DNA of 11,483 nucleotides from Balneolales bacterium. Lineage in GTDB: Bacteria > Bacteroidota > Rhodothermia > Balneolales > HLUCCA01. Location: assembly GCA_022565415.1 (NCBI GenBank), contig JAIUMT010000088.1, positions 1 through 11,483 of the forward strand, given 5' to 3'. The notes under the pieces were generated by a model that saw nothing but the letters and a program-made list of their open reading frames with translations, ran no database searches and had not been told where the DNA came from. Made by a program: the position numbers and the translations under genes. Below, piece after piece: positions 1 to 6,591 of the stretch (the first letter of the stretch is position 1; every line of letters begins with the position of its first letter).

Positions 1-51
1 AACCCCAAAATATGATATCTCGAACCCGTAAAAACCATATCAAACACAACA

Positions 52-82
52 CAAAAACGAGTTGTTATATTACTCGTTTTTG
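52..82. terminator. AT-rich hairpin, possible bidirectional terminator
   Basis: An 11-bp perfect stem pairs 52-62 with 72-82 around a 9-nt loop. The core is AAAAACGAG and CTCGTTTTT, so the stem carries an A-run on one side and a T-run on the other and could end transcription from either direction. It lies about 150 nt beyond the stop of the minus-strand nuclease gene and might also serve a plus-strand gene to the left of the window. The stem is poor in GC, so termination would be weak. An operator palindrome is an alternative. Confidence 0.4.
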
Positions 83-233
83 ATACTAGAACCAGGTTGA
101 CCGACGATATATTTTTTTAAACAAAGCTACCGAACCCAGATAAAGTCAATTTAGATGAGCAAGTAACGAGTTTCACCTGCCAGAATCCCGACTCTACAAG
201 CTATGCTAAAGCAAAACCTGAATGAGCAAACTC

Positions 234-1109
234 TTAACTCAATATTGCATCAAGTTCGTTCTGTGTTCGTTTGATGTGAGATTTATTAATTCCCAGCTTC
301 GTCATAACATCCGCGTTATTTTGCAAATCATGGCAAACCGTGATTCCCTCATCTAATAACAAGGTTTTATCGTGTTTCGACAATCCCTGAAGCATCGTAA
401 TGGGCATAATTTGCGTTTCTTCTATGGCTTTAATCAAGGATGCATCATGCGGATAATCCCAGCCCAATAATTTTATTCCACTGCAATTGGCGTAGTCTAT
501 GGCATCAATTGTAAATTTCGCGTTAGTCACCAGCCAGCCTTCGAATTGAGGATTATCTTCGTGCTCACCGCCTAGTCCGAGCGAGCGCCAGGAAGTGCCG
601 TTATCTTTTCTCCAGGCTGCAACAACGTCGTTGAATCGAGAATGGAAGTAGAGCGCGACTTTGACATCGGTTTTAGACCCGGGCTGATTCCGAAATTTGC
701 ATTCGGCTATATTAACATGGTTGTTTTGCCAAGCAATTACATCCAATTCGTGCTGCACACAAACACCACTAACGACACGTCCGACATCAGTTTTGTATCC
801 TTTGGCTTCGAAAACTCTGGCAATATAATGCTCGAATGGATATCCCGACGGACCCAGATCCATAATTGCATGTTTCAGCTGATATCGGGAAGCGGCATAG
901 ATAGAATTTTTTCGCAAAACCTGAAACGCTTTTCGATAAATTTTTCGTGTCGACATCCCATCCGTGAGGTGCGATTCCACCTCCGTAATGACCTTTTCAA
1001 CAATTTCGTCTTTACCACCAGACCGTAGCAGCGACGACCTCAACTTCTCACGATTATAGGTGTCTTTTTTGCCTGATGCCTTGGTTATTTCAATATCTGG
1101 ATATCGCAT
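234..1109 (-). CDS. ATP-cone / PD-(D/E)xK restriction-endonuclease-like fusion protein
   Basis: This 291-residue protein reads as three parts. Residues about 5-82 look like an ATP-cone, the nucleotide-binding fold of NrdR and ribonucleotide reductases (ITKASGKKDTYNREKLRSSL). Residues about 86-190 resemble an Mrr-type nuclease core: E93 in the FEHYIARVF helix, D123 in HELDVIA, and E136-x-K138 in AECKF form a complete PD-(D/E)xK set. Residues about 237-289 (GLSKHDKTLLLDEGI, KLGINKSHIKRTQ) resemble a helix-hairpin-helix DNA-binding tail. I infer a nucleotide-responsive DNA nuclease or DNA-binding protein, but the substrate is unknown. No methyltransferase lies beside it, so a classical restriction-modification pair is not visible here. 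ATG at 1107-1109 is chosen because the ATP-cone begins directly after it. TTG at 1143-1145 or GTG at 1140-1142 would add 11-12 residues. No Shine-Dalgarno is visible. Confidence 0.8.
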   Translation of the reverse strand: MRYPDIEITKASGKKDTYNREKLRSSLLRSGGKDEIVEKVITEVESHLTDGMSTRKIYRKAFQVLRKNSIYAASRYQLKHAIMDLGPSGYPFEHYIARVFEAKGYKTDVGRVVSGVCVQHELDVIAWQNNHVNIAECKFRNQPGSKTDVKVALYFHSRFNDVVAAWRKDNGTSWRSLGLGGEHEDNPQFEGWLVTNAKFTIDAIDYANCSGIKLLGWDYPHDASLIKAIEETQIMPITMLQGLSKHDKTLLLDEGITVCHDLQNNADVMTKLGINKSHIKRTQNELDAILS

Positions 1110-1188
1110 CTGTAGAGTTTTTCTAAAAAATAGGTTATTCACCAATCTTGATATCTCAGCACTTACTTATCAGTAGCGTGTTTCGAAT

Positions 1189-1239
1189 AAAAAAAGGGTG
1201 ATGCATCAGAATACAAAATCTATCTGAAGCTTCACCCTT
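1189..1239 (-). terminator. Rho-independent terminator of the lipoprotein gene
   Basis: Arms 1194-1209 and 1224-1239 pair over 16 positions with two mismatches around a 14-nt loop. The outer eight pairs (AAGGGTGA with TCACCCTT) are perfect. Read on the minus strand, the stem is followed by seven T (1189-1195), the normal layout for intrinsic termination. It lies about 160 nt past the stop of the upstream lipoprotein gene and just before the nuclease gene, so the two genes are probably separate transcription units. Confidence 0.75.
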
Positions 1240-1242
1240 AAA

Positions 1243-1295
1243 AATATTGCCGATTGCTGGCTATCTGGAATAATTTTGCTGGTTTTGGCAATATT
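1243..1295. repeat. 9-bp perfect inverted repeat in the lipoprotein 3' region
   Basis: AATATTGCC at 1243-1251 is repeated in inverted form as GGCAATATT at 1287-1295, with a 35-nt spacer. It lies between the lipoprotein stop and its terminator. In the transcript it could form a long-range stem, protecting the 3' end or shaping a 3'-UTR RNA. There is no T-run beside it, so it is not a terminator by itself. Chance remains possible in AT-rich DNA. Confidence 0.35.
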
Positions 1296-1400
1296 GAAGC
1301 GGCCTTAACATCATCAAAATCCACATAACCAACTAGTATAACATTGATCGACGAGTAACTGCCGAAACAACTGGGATCAATAATTCCGCTTAAAACGAGT

Positions 1401-2567
1401 TTAATACCCTGAATAAAATCTGCGTAGACGGTCAGTAACCTGATCGTAGATTGGTCCGGTGAAGGCCACGAACAAATCCTGATTCGGAGGTGTTGGTGCT
1501 TCTCTGAATTTGGTTAATCTGAGTTGGTCTTCGTTTAGCGCTCTCTCGTCGCCATTAAAATTTGCCCATTCGCTCACCCAAACGAACTCACCTGGAATTT
1601 TTTCTTGCAAAATAACCCGACCACTCCATGCATCTTGAATTCGCATATCCATAATGCCATTTGAAACTACGGTTTTGCGATGTTTGGTTAATCGGGCCTG
1701 AACGATGTTATACACATCCATTTTGTCGCCGTTTTCTAACGTTACTTCTCCGACTTTCACACTATCGGTGCTGGATACTGTTTCGGTGGATGACTCCATC
1801 CGGGTCTGACCAACCATAAATTCATCGAATGTTAGATACACCTGTTGATCTGGTTGGGTAATTCCTTCTGCCTGAGCCTCATCAGGATAATAAAATTGGA
1901 CATATTCGCTCATTCGGCGGTGGTTTTGAAGATACTCGACCACTTTATGATGAAAAAACTCGTGGCTGACCGACAAACTTCGTTGTTGAAGTGGAGGCAC
2001 GTTCACAATGACGTGCAGAGTTGCATAGCTGAGGGCTTCATTCATACGCTCACGGGTGTCGCGGTAATCCGGCATCATTCGCTCTACGACCATGAAATGC
2101 TCATATGCCTCACGAGATCTCTCCCGGTTATTGGGGTCAAGAGAAGCAATTCCAGCTTCATAGCGAACCTCTGCGGCTTTTTCCTTGGATTCGTTAAGTT
2201 CGTCTATGTAGAATCCGCGAACATCAACTAAATCGAGGCAAGCCGGACAACGTTGCACACGTTCAGTTAAGCTGTTGAGCTGCTCGTACGATTCTACGAC
2301 CTGCTCGAATCTGAATCGTTCGTTCGAGTTCTCGTACATTGCTATACGGTTCTCGTGCAGATCGATAGCCAGCGGCCAGGCTTTAACCAAAACTTCCCGA
2401 GCCGACCTGTTCCCAGGACTACTTCTCAGTTTATCGACCGACATGCGAACGGCCCGCTCATACTCTCCGCGGTTGAGTGCTTTCTTCGGAGTATTACATG
2501 CCGATAAAAGAAGTGAAAAGACTGCTAAAAGCAGTACATAACGAGTTACATTATTAGTAAGTGACAT
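1401..2567 (-). CDS. Conserved-type lipoprotein of unknown function with TPR-like N-terminal half
   Basis: The 388-residue product starts with a lipoprotein signal peptide: a charged N-terminus, a hydrophobic core (residues 10-21) and the lipobox LSAC with lipidated Cys24. I infer anchoring in the outer or inner membrane facing the periplasm. Residues about 30-190 are helical and resemble tetratricopeptide-type repeats (ALNRGEYERAVRMSVDKL, EAYEHFMVVERMMPDY). The C-terminal half looks mixed alpha/beta and ends with an aromatic, basic motif (RLRRFYSGY). I do not recognise a named family. ATG at 2565-2567 is chosen because the signal peptide follows at once; GGGATTTAGAG precedes it. It is transcribed divergently from secG across 234 nt and has its own terminator. 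A role in envelope assembly is only a guess from the lipid anchor and helical repeats. Confidence 0.85.
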   Translation of the reverse strand: MSLTNNVTRYVLLLAVFSLLLSACNTPKKALNRGEYERAVRMSVDKLRSSPGNRSAREVLVKAWPLAIDLHENRIAMYENSNERFRFEQVVESYEQLNSLTERVQRCPACLDLVDVRGFYIDELNESKEKAAEVRYEAGIASLDPNNRERSREAYEHFMVVERMMPDYRDTRERMNEALSYATLHVIVNVPPLQQRSLSVSHEFFHHKVVEYLQNHRRMSEYVQFYYPDEAQAEGITQPDQQVYLTFDEFMVGQTRMESSTETVSSTDSVKVGEVTLENGDKMDVYNIVQARLTKHRKTVVSNGIMDMRIQDAWSGRVILQEKIPGEFVWVSEWANFNGDERALNEDQLRLTKFREAPTPPNQDLFVAFTGPIYDQVTDRLRRFYSGY

Positions 2568-2735
2568 CTCTAAATCCCTTTATTTGAGCAAAAAACGACA
2601 TTAGTTTTGGTAAAAACAGCGCTTGAGTCATAATTTGCGCAGAAGAGCACTTTTTACCGTTGGTGTGCAATCTACACAACCTGACGTTGTTAGCGCAATA
2701 GGTATTTTTATGATCTGTTAAAATAGAGAATTTGA

Positions 2736-2766
2736 TTGCTATGATAGAATATCCTTCCTATCTTTC
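2736..2766 (+). promoter_or_regulatory. Candidate Bacteroidota-type promoter of secG
   Basis: TTG at 2736-2738, a 20-nt spacer and TATCTTTC at 2759-2766 match TTTG / TAnnTTTG at seven of the eight -7 positions. The -7 element ends 35 nt before the secG ATG, a sensible leader length. It was found by eye in AT-rich DNA, so chance is a real alternative. Confidence 0.4.
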
Positions 2767-2801
2767 TAGTCTTGTAAAATCCAACGTTTTTTATAGATAC
2801 T

Positions 2802-3155
2802 ATGTACATCCTTATTGTTATCCTGATTACGCTAATCGCCATTTTCATGACGATCGCCATTTTATTACAAAGCGGACAAGGCTCAGGTCTGTCTGGCGGA
2901 CTAGCCGGAAACGCTGGTGGAGGTGCCGGTATGGTTGGTCAGCGAAGAACTGCCGACTTTCTTTCAAAGGCTACCTCATTCATGGGCGGCGCGTTCTTGT
3001 TCCTTTGCTTAATCGCCAACTTCTTTATTGATCGTACAGTGACAACCCAATCTGCTGTACAGCAAAGTGGCTTTGAGATGCCTGCTAATCGTGATTTCCA
3101 GCCACCAGCTGAGTCACCGGCTGCTATTCCACAGTCACAAGACGACGAGAATTAA
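2802..3155 (+). CDS. secG: SecG, preprotein translocase subunit
   Basis: SecG is the small subunit of the SecYEG channel and helps SecA-driven export across the inner membrane. The 117-residue product has the family layout: an N-terminal membrane helix from residue 2 to about 22, the conserved LLQSGQGSGLSGG segment, a glycine-rich cytoplasmic loop, an R-R-T-A-D-F-L-S-KAT stretch, a second membrane helix (about 59-76), and a variable polar tail rich in P, Q, E and D. The tail extends beyond the conserved core, which is common in this group. The ATG at 2802 begins directly at the first membrane helix. The gene stands alone: a divergent lipoprotein gene lies upstream and a strong terminator downstream. 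No other sec gene is in the window. Confidence 0.95.
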   Translation: MYILIVILITLIAIFMTIAILLQSGQGSGLSGGLAGNAGGGAGMVGQRRTADFLSKATSFMGGAFLFLCLIANFFIDRTVTTQSAVQQSGFEMPANRDFQPPAESPAAIPQSQDDEN

Positions 3156-3203
3156 AAAATAATCAAATCCGGGCGTTGTCGCTGATTTGATGTTGTTCAA
3201 GTT

Positions 3204-3246
3204 AAAGCCTCCGAGAAATTAGTTTTTCGGAGGCTTTTCTTTTTTT
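3204..3246 (+). terminator. Strong rho-independent terminator of secG
   Basis: Arms 3204-3214 and 3227-3237 (AAAGCCTCCGA with TCGGAGGCTTT) form an 11-bp perfect stem that can extend inward through G-U and A-U pairs. TCTTTTTTTT follows on the plus strand. It begins 49 nt after the secG stop. The A-run on the left arm gives a little bidirectional potential for the converging NYN transcript. Confidence 0.92.
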
Positions 3247-3296
3247 AAATATTGTAGCTCATTGGGAAGGAAACAGCTAACCTCTTAAATAGATTC

Positions 3297-3319
3297 AATC
3301 GGATCAGGGCGATCCGGTT
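3297..3319. other. Stable hairpin with CGGATC/GATCCG core
   Basis: CGGATC (3300-3305) and GATCCG (3311-3316) pair perfectly around a 5-nt loop, and the stem extends by one wobble and two A-T pairs to 3297-3319. No T-run follows, so it is not an intrinsic terminator. It could be part of a small structured RNA, a protein-binding palindrome, or chance. Confidence 0.4.
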
Positions 3320-3368
3320 ATGAACATCAGGTCTTCCACATCGATAGTCGGACTTTTTTAGAAAGCCG

Positions 3369-3467
3369 GGGTATTTACCCTCAAGGAGGAATCATCAGTA
3401 GAGGTTTCGAGCCGGATTGCTACTGCGGTGATTGGGTGTTTACTCTCAAGGAAGAATCATCAGTAGA
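3369..3467. repeat. Two-copy imperfect 34-nt direct repeat, 65-nt offset
   Basis: Unit 1 (3369-3402) and unit 2 (3434-3467) agree at 31 of 34 positions and are separated by 31 nt. Both begin GGGT, share CTCAAGGA and end AATCATCAGTAGA. The three differences (3373/3438, 3379/3444, 3388/3453) are all transitions. Unit 1 contains GGGTATTTACCC, a small dyad, and both changes inside that dyad in unit 2 leave G-U pairs in RNA. The function is unknown. Options are an intergenic repeat family, a small RNA with repeated stem-loops, or a decayed coding repeat. Confidence 0.75.
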
Positions 3468-3564
3468 TTACTTCTGCCTCAAAAAATAAATCTTGTTCCT
3501 TTTCTTCGCTAAAGATCTACTTTAACATTTAACCGGCATCAGCGAGCAGAACGTGCATTTCCAC

Positions 3565-4383
3565 TTAAGGGGCAGAAATTAGCACTACATCTTCCGCAAC
3601 TAGTCCTTTATCGTTCTTCACAAGTGTGAATTCGAAAATTAAGTCGCGGCTGGGCAAAAAACTAGTGTCGAAGTCAGCCTCAAACTGAGAAACGTGTGCA
3701 AAAACAGTTCGAAATGGCGAATCCTCAGCTCGGCTATCGGTAATCCACAACTTGTCGTCGATTCTGTTCAGGTAACGCATGAAACCATATCCATCGCTAT
3801 GAGAAAAGTCATAGCACATTCCACGCACCCGTGAGCCGACCGTGCCCCACTCATACGGAGACTTAATCGGCAAAAGTCCGGGAATTCCATAACCCGAGAT
3901 GAATAAATCGACTTCGCGTTTGAGCGTTTGGGCGACGTTATCGAATCCGATCAGCTCTACACGCTTCCCCTGACTTTGTAGCTTTTGCACAACCGGAACT
4001 AGTCCGCTGTTGCTGCTGAGAAGCATGATACGATCGCAATCGTCGGTTTGGGAAAGGAGGTCGACCGTCATGTCGATGTCGATTGTGTTCTTGGTTACAA
4101 CCGTTTCAGTTTCCGGATCAGTGTACTTGTGCAACGACCGCTCGATTACTTTGTACTCGAAATCACGCATAACCTCGGTAAATCGAGCCGTTTTTTGCTT
4201 ATATGTGGCGTCGTCCTGCATGCGCTCGCGATCGACGGCCAGATAAACATTTAATCTGCGAGGTGAATATCCGCCACGGGAGGCAAATTTTCGAAGAATG
4301 TCGTAGCGTAGGCCAAATCCGCCGTTCAGGGTTACATTTATAGCATCTACGAATACACAGACTCGTTGAGGGGAGTTACTCAT
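3565..4383 (-). CDS. NYN (LabA/PIN-like) domain protein with C-terminal cold-shock-like domain
   Basis: Residues about 5-165 match the NYN/LabA branch of the PIN-like nuclease fold: VFVDAINV (D13, N16), KNTIDIDMTVDLL (D102, D104, D108) and IMLLSSNSGLVPVVQKL. Residues about 182-270 resemble a cold-shock (OB-fold) RNA-binding domain: GMCYDFSHSDGYGFMRYL carries an RNP1-like YGF, and VFAHVSQF resembles RNP2, with a longer than usual loop between them. The likely role is RNA binding or cleavage in the cytoplasm. In most family members the third motif reads S-G-D-S-D-F; here N125 and G127 stand where the aspartates are expected, so catalysis may be weakened or lost. The ATG at 4381-4383 starts just before the first strand. 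It lies 65 nt after the flippase gene on the same strand, so co-transcription is possible. The domain calls are fairly sure; the activity is not. Confidence 0.85.
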   Translation of the reverse strand: MSNSPQRVCVFVDAINVTLNGGFGLRYDILRKFASRGGYSPRRLNVYLAVDRERMQDDATYKQKTARFTEVMRDFEYKVIERSLHKYTDPETETVVTKNTIDIDMTVDLLSQTDDCDRIMLLSSNSGLVPVVQKLQSQGKRVELIGFDNVAQTLKREVDLFISGYGIPGLLPIKSPYEWGTVGSRVRGMCYDFSHSDGYGFMRYLNRIDDKLWITDSRAEDSPFRTVFAHVSQFEADFDTSFLPSRDLIFEFTLVKNDKGLVAEDVVLISAP

Positions 4384-4448
4384 CTTAAAAATATGTTTTT
4401 AAATAATATCGTGTTGATTCCTGCGCAAAGTACCAATCGATCCGCTAA

Positions 4449-5918
4449 TTACTGATCGATGTGCTTTGGCTTTCCTGTGAAAAATACAAAAACTAATCCA
4501 CATACTAACAGAATAAGCCGACCAGATATGCTTTCAACGAAATGAAAACCGCTTTCAGTACCTAGCCAAACTAAAAGGGACGCAACAGCCATTATGAATA
4601 GCGCCCTGACGACCCGGTAATTTACAGCCATCGCTTTTCGGGCATAATGCAATAAAATAAGGCTCATCACTCCGTACGAAAGAACTTTTGCGGAGGCAGA
4701 CCCCATCATGCCAATTTGATCGACTAGAATCCAGTTGCCTCCGATTGTAATTGCAGCGCCGACCAAGGTAATCGCCGGGAGTTTTGAGGTTTGATCTTTG
4801 ATGAAAATTCCGGCCGAAAAATTCACGAACCAACCCTGAAACCAATATGCTAGCAGGAGTAACGGTACAATTGACAATCCGGCCCAGTACCTGCTGTCGA
4901 TTAACGTGGCTGAATCTGTGAAAGGAATGCGGAGTCCGGCAATCTCAACGACGAAAAGCCCGACGGTGAGGAATATTCCGGCTGCGACGAGGTTGAACCA
5001 ATCAAAAACCTGACCAAACAGCACTTTTGTATCCTTTTCAGCGGCATATTTCATGAAAAATGGTTGCCAGGCCATGCGAAACATCTGAACTCCGAGTAGC
5101 ATAAACACAGCTAGCTTGTAACAGGCGTTATAAAATCCGGTGATATCTTCGGGAGTATAGTCGACATCGTATATCCGATTGATTGCATCCGACGACATGC
5201 TGTTCAAATAGAACCTGTCGATGACTTCATTTATGGCGAAACCGAGTCCGTTGGGCACGTAAGGCAGGCCAAAAAGCAATGTTTTTTTCAGAATTCCCGT
5301 GTCGAACCGACCTTTGAGTTGGGATCGGGTTATAATCCAAAGTCCGGCAGCGGTGAGTCCCGATGCGACCAGATTACCCCAAAGAACCGCCTCAATCCCC
5401 CATCCAAGTCCGGCAACAAGCCAGATATTGAGCACTAGATTGATTATTACATTCGCAATTCGGAACCCAGCATAGGTGAACGACTTCCGTACCAGACGCA
5501 GCTCGGCGTATGGAATTATGCTGAGGGTGTCGAACCATAGAATCCCAATTAGCAGCAGGTACAGGGTGTCGGCGTCGTGTTGGTGCAGGCTCATGAGTGG
5601 CTGGATCCACGACGACCCCAGTAGCATGAGCATGGCGAGAACGGTACCAACGCTGAGGAGTGCGGTTTGCAGGGTTCGGAACACGCTTTTGGATCCTTCC
5701 CGCTCGGTGGCAAAACGAATATACGACGACTCCATCCCGAAGGTGAAAATCACATTCAGAAACACGATTCCGGCGAAATTAAGACCCACAACCCCGTATG
5801 CAGCCGGATCAAAATAGGCTGTGTAGAACGGAACCAGCAAGTATCCTAAAAACCGGGCCACGACGCTGCTGAGTCCGTAAACGGCCGTATCAGAAAGTAA
5901 TTCTTTGAGTCGGGACAA
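4449..5918 (-). CDS. Polysaccharide / lipid-linked oligosaccharide flippase (MOP superfamily, Wzx-like)
   Basis: This 489-residue, strongly hydrophobic protein fits the oligosaccharidyl-lipid flippase family, with about 12-14 membrane helices. It opens with the family-typical LKELLSDTAVYGLSSVVARFL amphipathic start, then LGYLLVPFYTAYFDPAAYG. The central FYNACYKLAVFMLLGVQMF and RMAWQPFFMKYA segments are typical of the Bacteroidota branch. Family members move undecaprenyl-linked sugar units across the inner membrane for O-antigen, capsule or exopolysaccharide. No glycosyltransferase or polymerase gene is adjacent, so the polymer is unknown. The start is read as TTG at 5916-5918: an in-frame TAG lies about 40 nt upstream with no ATG or GTG between, and the next Met is internal to the membrane domain. 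It lies 172 nt downstream of aroQ and 65 nt upstream of the NYN gene. Confidence 0.92.
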   Translation of the reverse strand: MSRLKELLSDTAVYGLSSVVARFLGYLLVPFYTAYFDPAAYGVVGLNFAGIVFLNVIFTFGMESSYIRFATEREGSKSVFRTLQTALLSVGTVLAMLMLLGSSWIQPLMSLHQHDADTLYLLLIGILWFDTLSIIPYAELRLVRKSFTYAGFRIANVIINLVLNIWLVAGLGWGIEAVLWGNLVASGLTAAGLWIITRSQLKGRFDTGILKKTLLFGLPYVPNGLGFAINEVIDRFYLNSMSSDAINRIYDVDYTPEDITGFYNACYKLAVFMLLGVQMFRMAWQPFFMKYAAEKDTKVLFGQVFDWFNLVAAGIFLTVGLFVVEIAGLRIPFTDSATLIDSRYWAGLSIVPLLLLAYWFQGWFVNFSAGIFIKDQTSKLPAITLVGAAITIGGNWILVDQIGMMGSASAKVLSYGVMSLILLHYARKAMAVNYRVVRALFIMAVASLLVWLGTESGFHFVESISGRLILLVCGLVFVFFTGKPKHIDQ

Positions 5919-6090
5919 AGTTTTCGGTTTAAATCGGGTGATTATTTGGGTGAAGTGCTATCGCAACGCCTGTAAGAAACTGAATCTGTATGAACATTTG
6001 GTTGATATGCTGTGGAACAACGTCTTAAAGGGTTTAGCTGAGGTGCTTTTAAACATCAACGTCGACTAACCGACAGTTAGTAACATGTGC

Positions 6091-6528
6091 TTATTTGGAT
6101 GAAGCGATATCGAACAGCGCCTGGACGCCATAAATATAACTTCGGGATCCAAATCCGGCGATTATTCCGGTGGAAACAGCGCCGGTTAGCGAAGTGTGCC
6201 GAAACTCCTCCCGGGCATGGATGTTCGACAGATGCACCTCAATTTTGGGCACCTCAACCATAGCAAGCGCATCCCGAATGGCCACAGATGTGTGCGTGAA
6301 CGCTCCAAAATTGCATACGAATCCTTGATACGCCCCGGACTTCACCGCATCATGAATGGTTTCGATTAGTTCGCCCTCATGATTGCTTTGAAAAAACGTA
6401 AACACAGCCGAGGGAAAGGTAGTGCGCAGTAAATTTTCGATATCGACCAACGTCTCGGACCCGTAATGACTACGCTCGCGATAACCGAGCATATTCAGGT
6501 TCGGGCCGTTCAGAATAAGGATGTTCAT
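6091..6528 (-). CDS. aroQ: Type II 3-dehydroquinate dehydratase
   Basis: The enzyme converts 3-dehydroquinate to 3-dehydroshikimate in the cytoplasmic shikimate pathway to aromatic amino acids. Its 145 residues match the usual length. Family motifs are present in order: LNGPNLNMLG (6-15), R17 and Y22 in YRERSHYG, FQSNHEGEL (46-54), N73 and H79 in NFGAFTHTSVAIRDAL, and EVHLSNIHAREEFR (97-110) with H99, R106 and R110. These correspond to the catalytic Arg, Tyr and His and the substrate-binding Asn and Arg of characterised enzymes. One departure is Phe74, where NPGAYTHT-type motifs usually have Pro. The ATG at 6526-6528 leads straight into the first strand. It lies 63 nt downstream of the HIT gene on the same strand, and the two may share a transcript. 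Family members form dodecamers. Confidence 0.96.
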   Translation of the reverse strand: MNILILNGPNLNMLGYRERSHYGSETLVDIENLLRTTFPSAVFTFFQSNHEGELIETIHDAVKSGAYQGFVCNFGAFTHTSVAIRDALAMVEVPKIEVHLSNIHAREEFRHTSLTGAVSTGIIAGFGSRSYIYGVQALFDIASSK

Positions 6529-6591
6529 AATTATTAGAATTTTCGGATAACTGGGATTCGAGTGGTCGGGCTTTGCCTTAAATGTTCAAAA

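Larger units (their letters stand above)
3156..3564. other. Convergent intergenic region without a gene
   Basis: This 409-nt stretch separates secG from the converging NYN gene. It holds an 8-bp hairpin (ATCAAATC 3162-3169 with GATTTGAT 3184-3191), the secG terminator, a hairpin at 3297-3319 and the direct-repeat pair at 3369-3467. I found no convincing start codon plus open frame. On the NYN side there is only a weak TCGCT/AGCGA stem and no clear terminator for that gene. Confidence 0.6.

Noticed and set aside
642..1028. 128-codon plus-strand open frame opposite the nuclease gene
   Set aside because: It lies wholly antisense to a protein with clear domains, has no recognisable family or start signal, and reads as a shadow frame.
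1845..2541. Two plus-strand open frames opposite the lipoprotein gene
   Set aside because: Both are antisense shadows of a convincing lipoprotein and have no recognisable features.
2732..3031. 99-codon frame overlapping secG
   Set aside because: It overlaps secG out of frame, is rich in rare aromatic and basic residues, and starts within the probable secG promoter.
3369..3467. RiPP-like or repeat-protein coding gene (VFTLKEESSV in both units)
   Set aside because: The two units lie in different frames, there is no start codon in a usable place, and stops follow shortly. It is kept only as a possible decayed gene.
5958..6056. 32-residue minus-strand ORF (MFKSTSAKPFKTLF...) between aroQ and the flippase gene
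   Set aside because: It has an ATG and a basic, serine-rich composition, but no ribosome binding site or family resemblance. Random ORFs of this size are common; conservation in relatives would be needed.
6068..6082. CTAAC/GTTAG short palindrome before the aroQ stop
   Set aside because: Five base pairs with no T-run; too weak to call a terminator.
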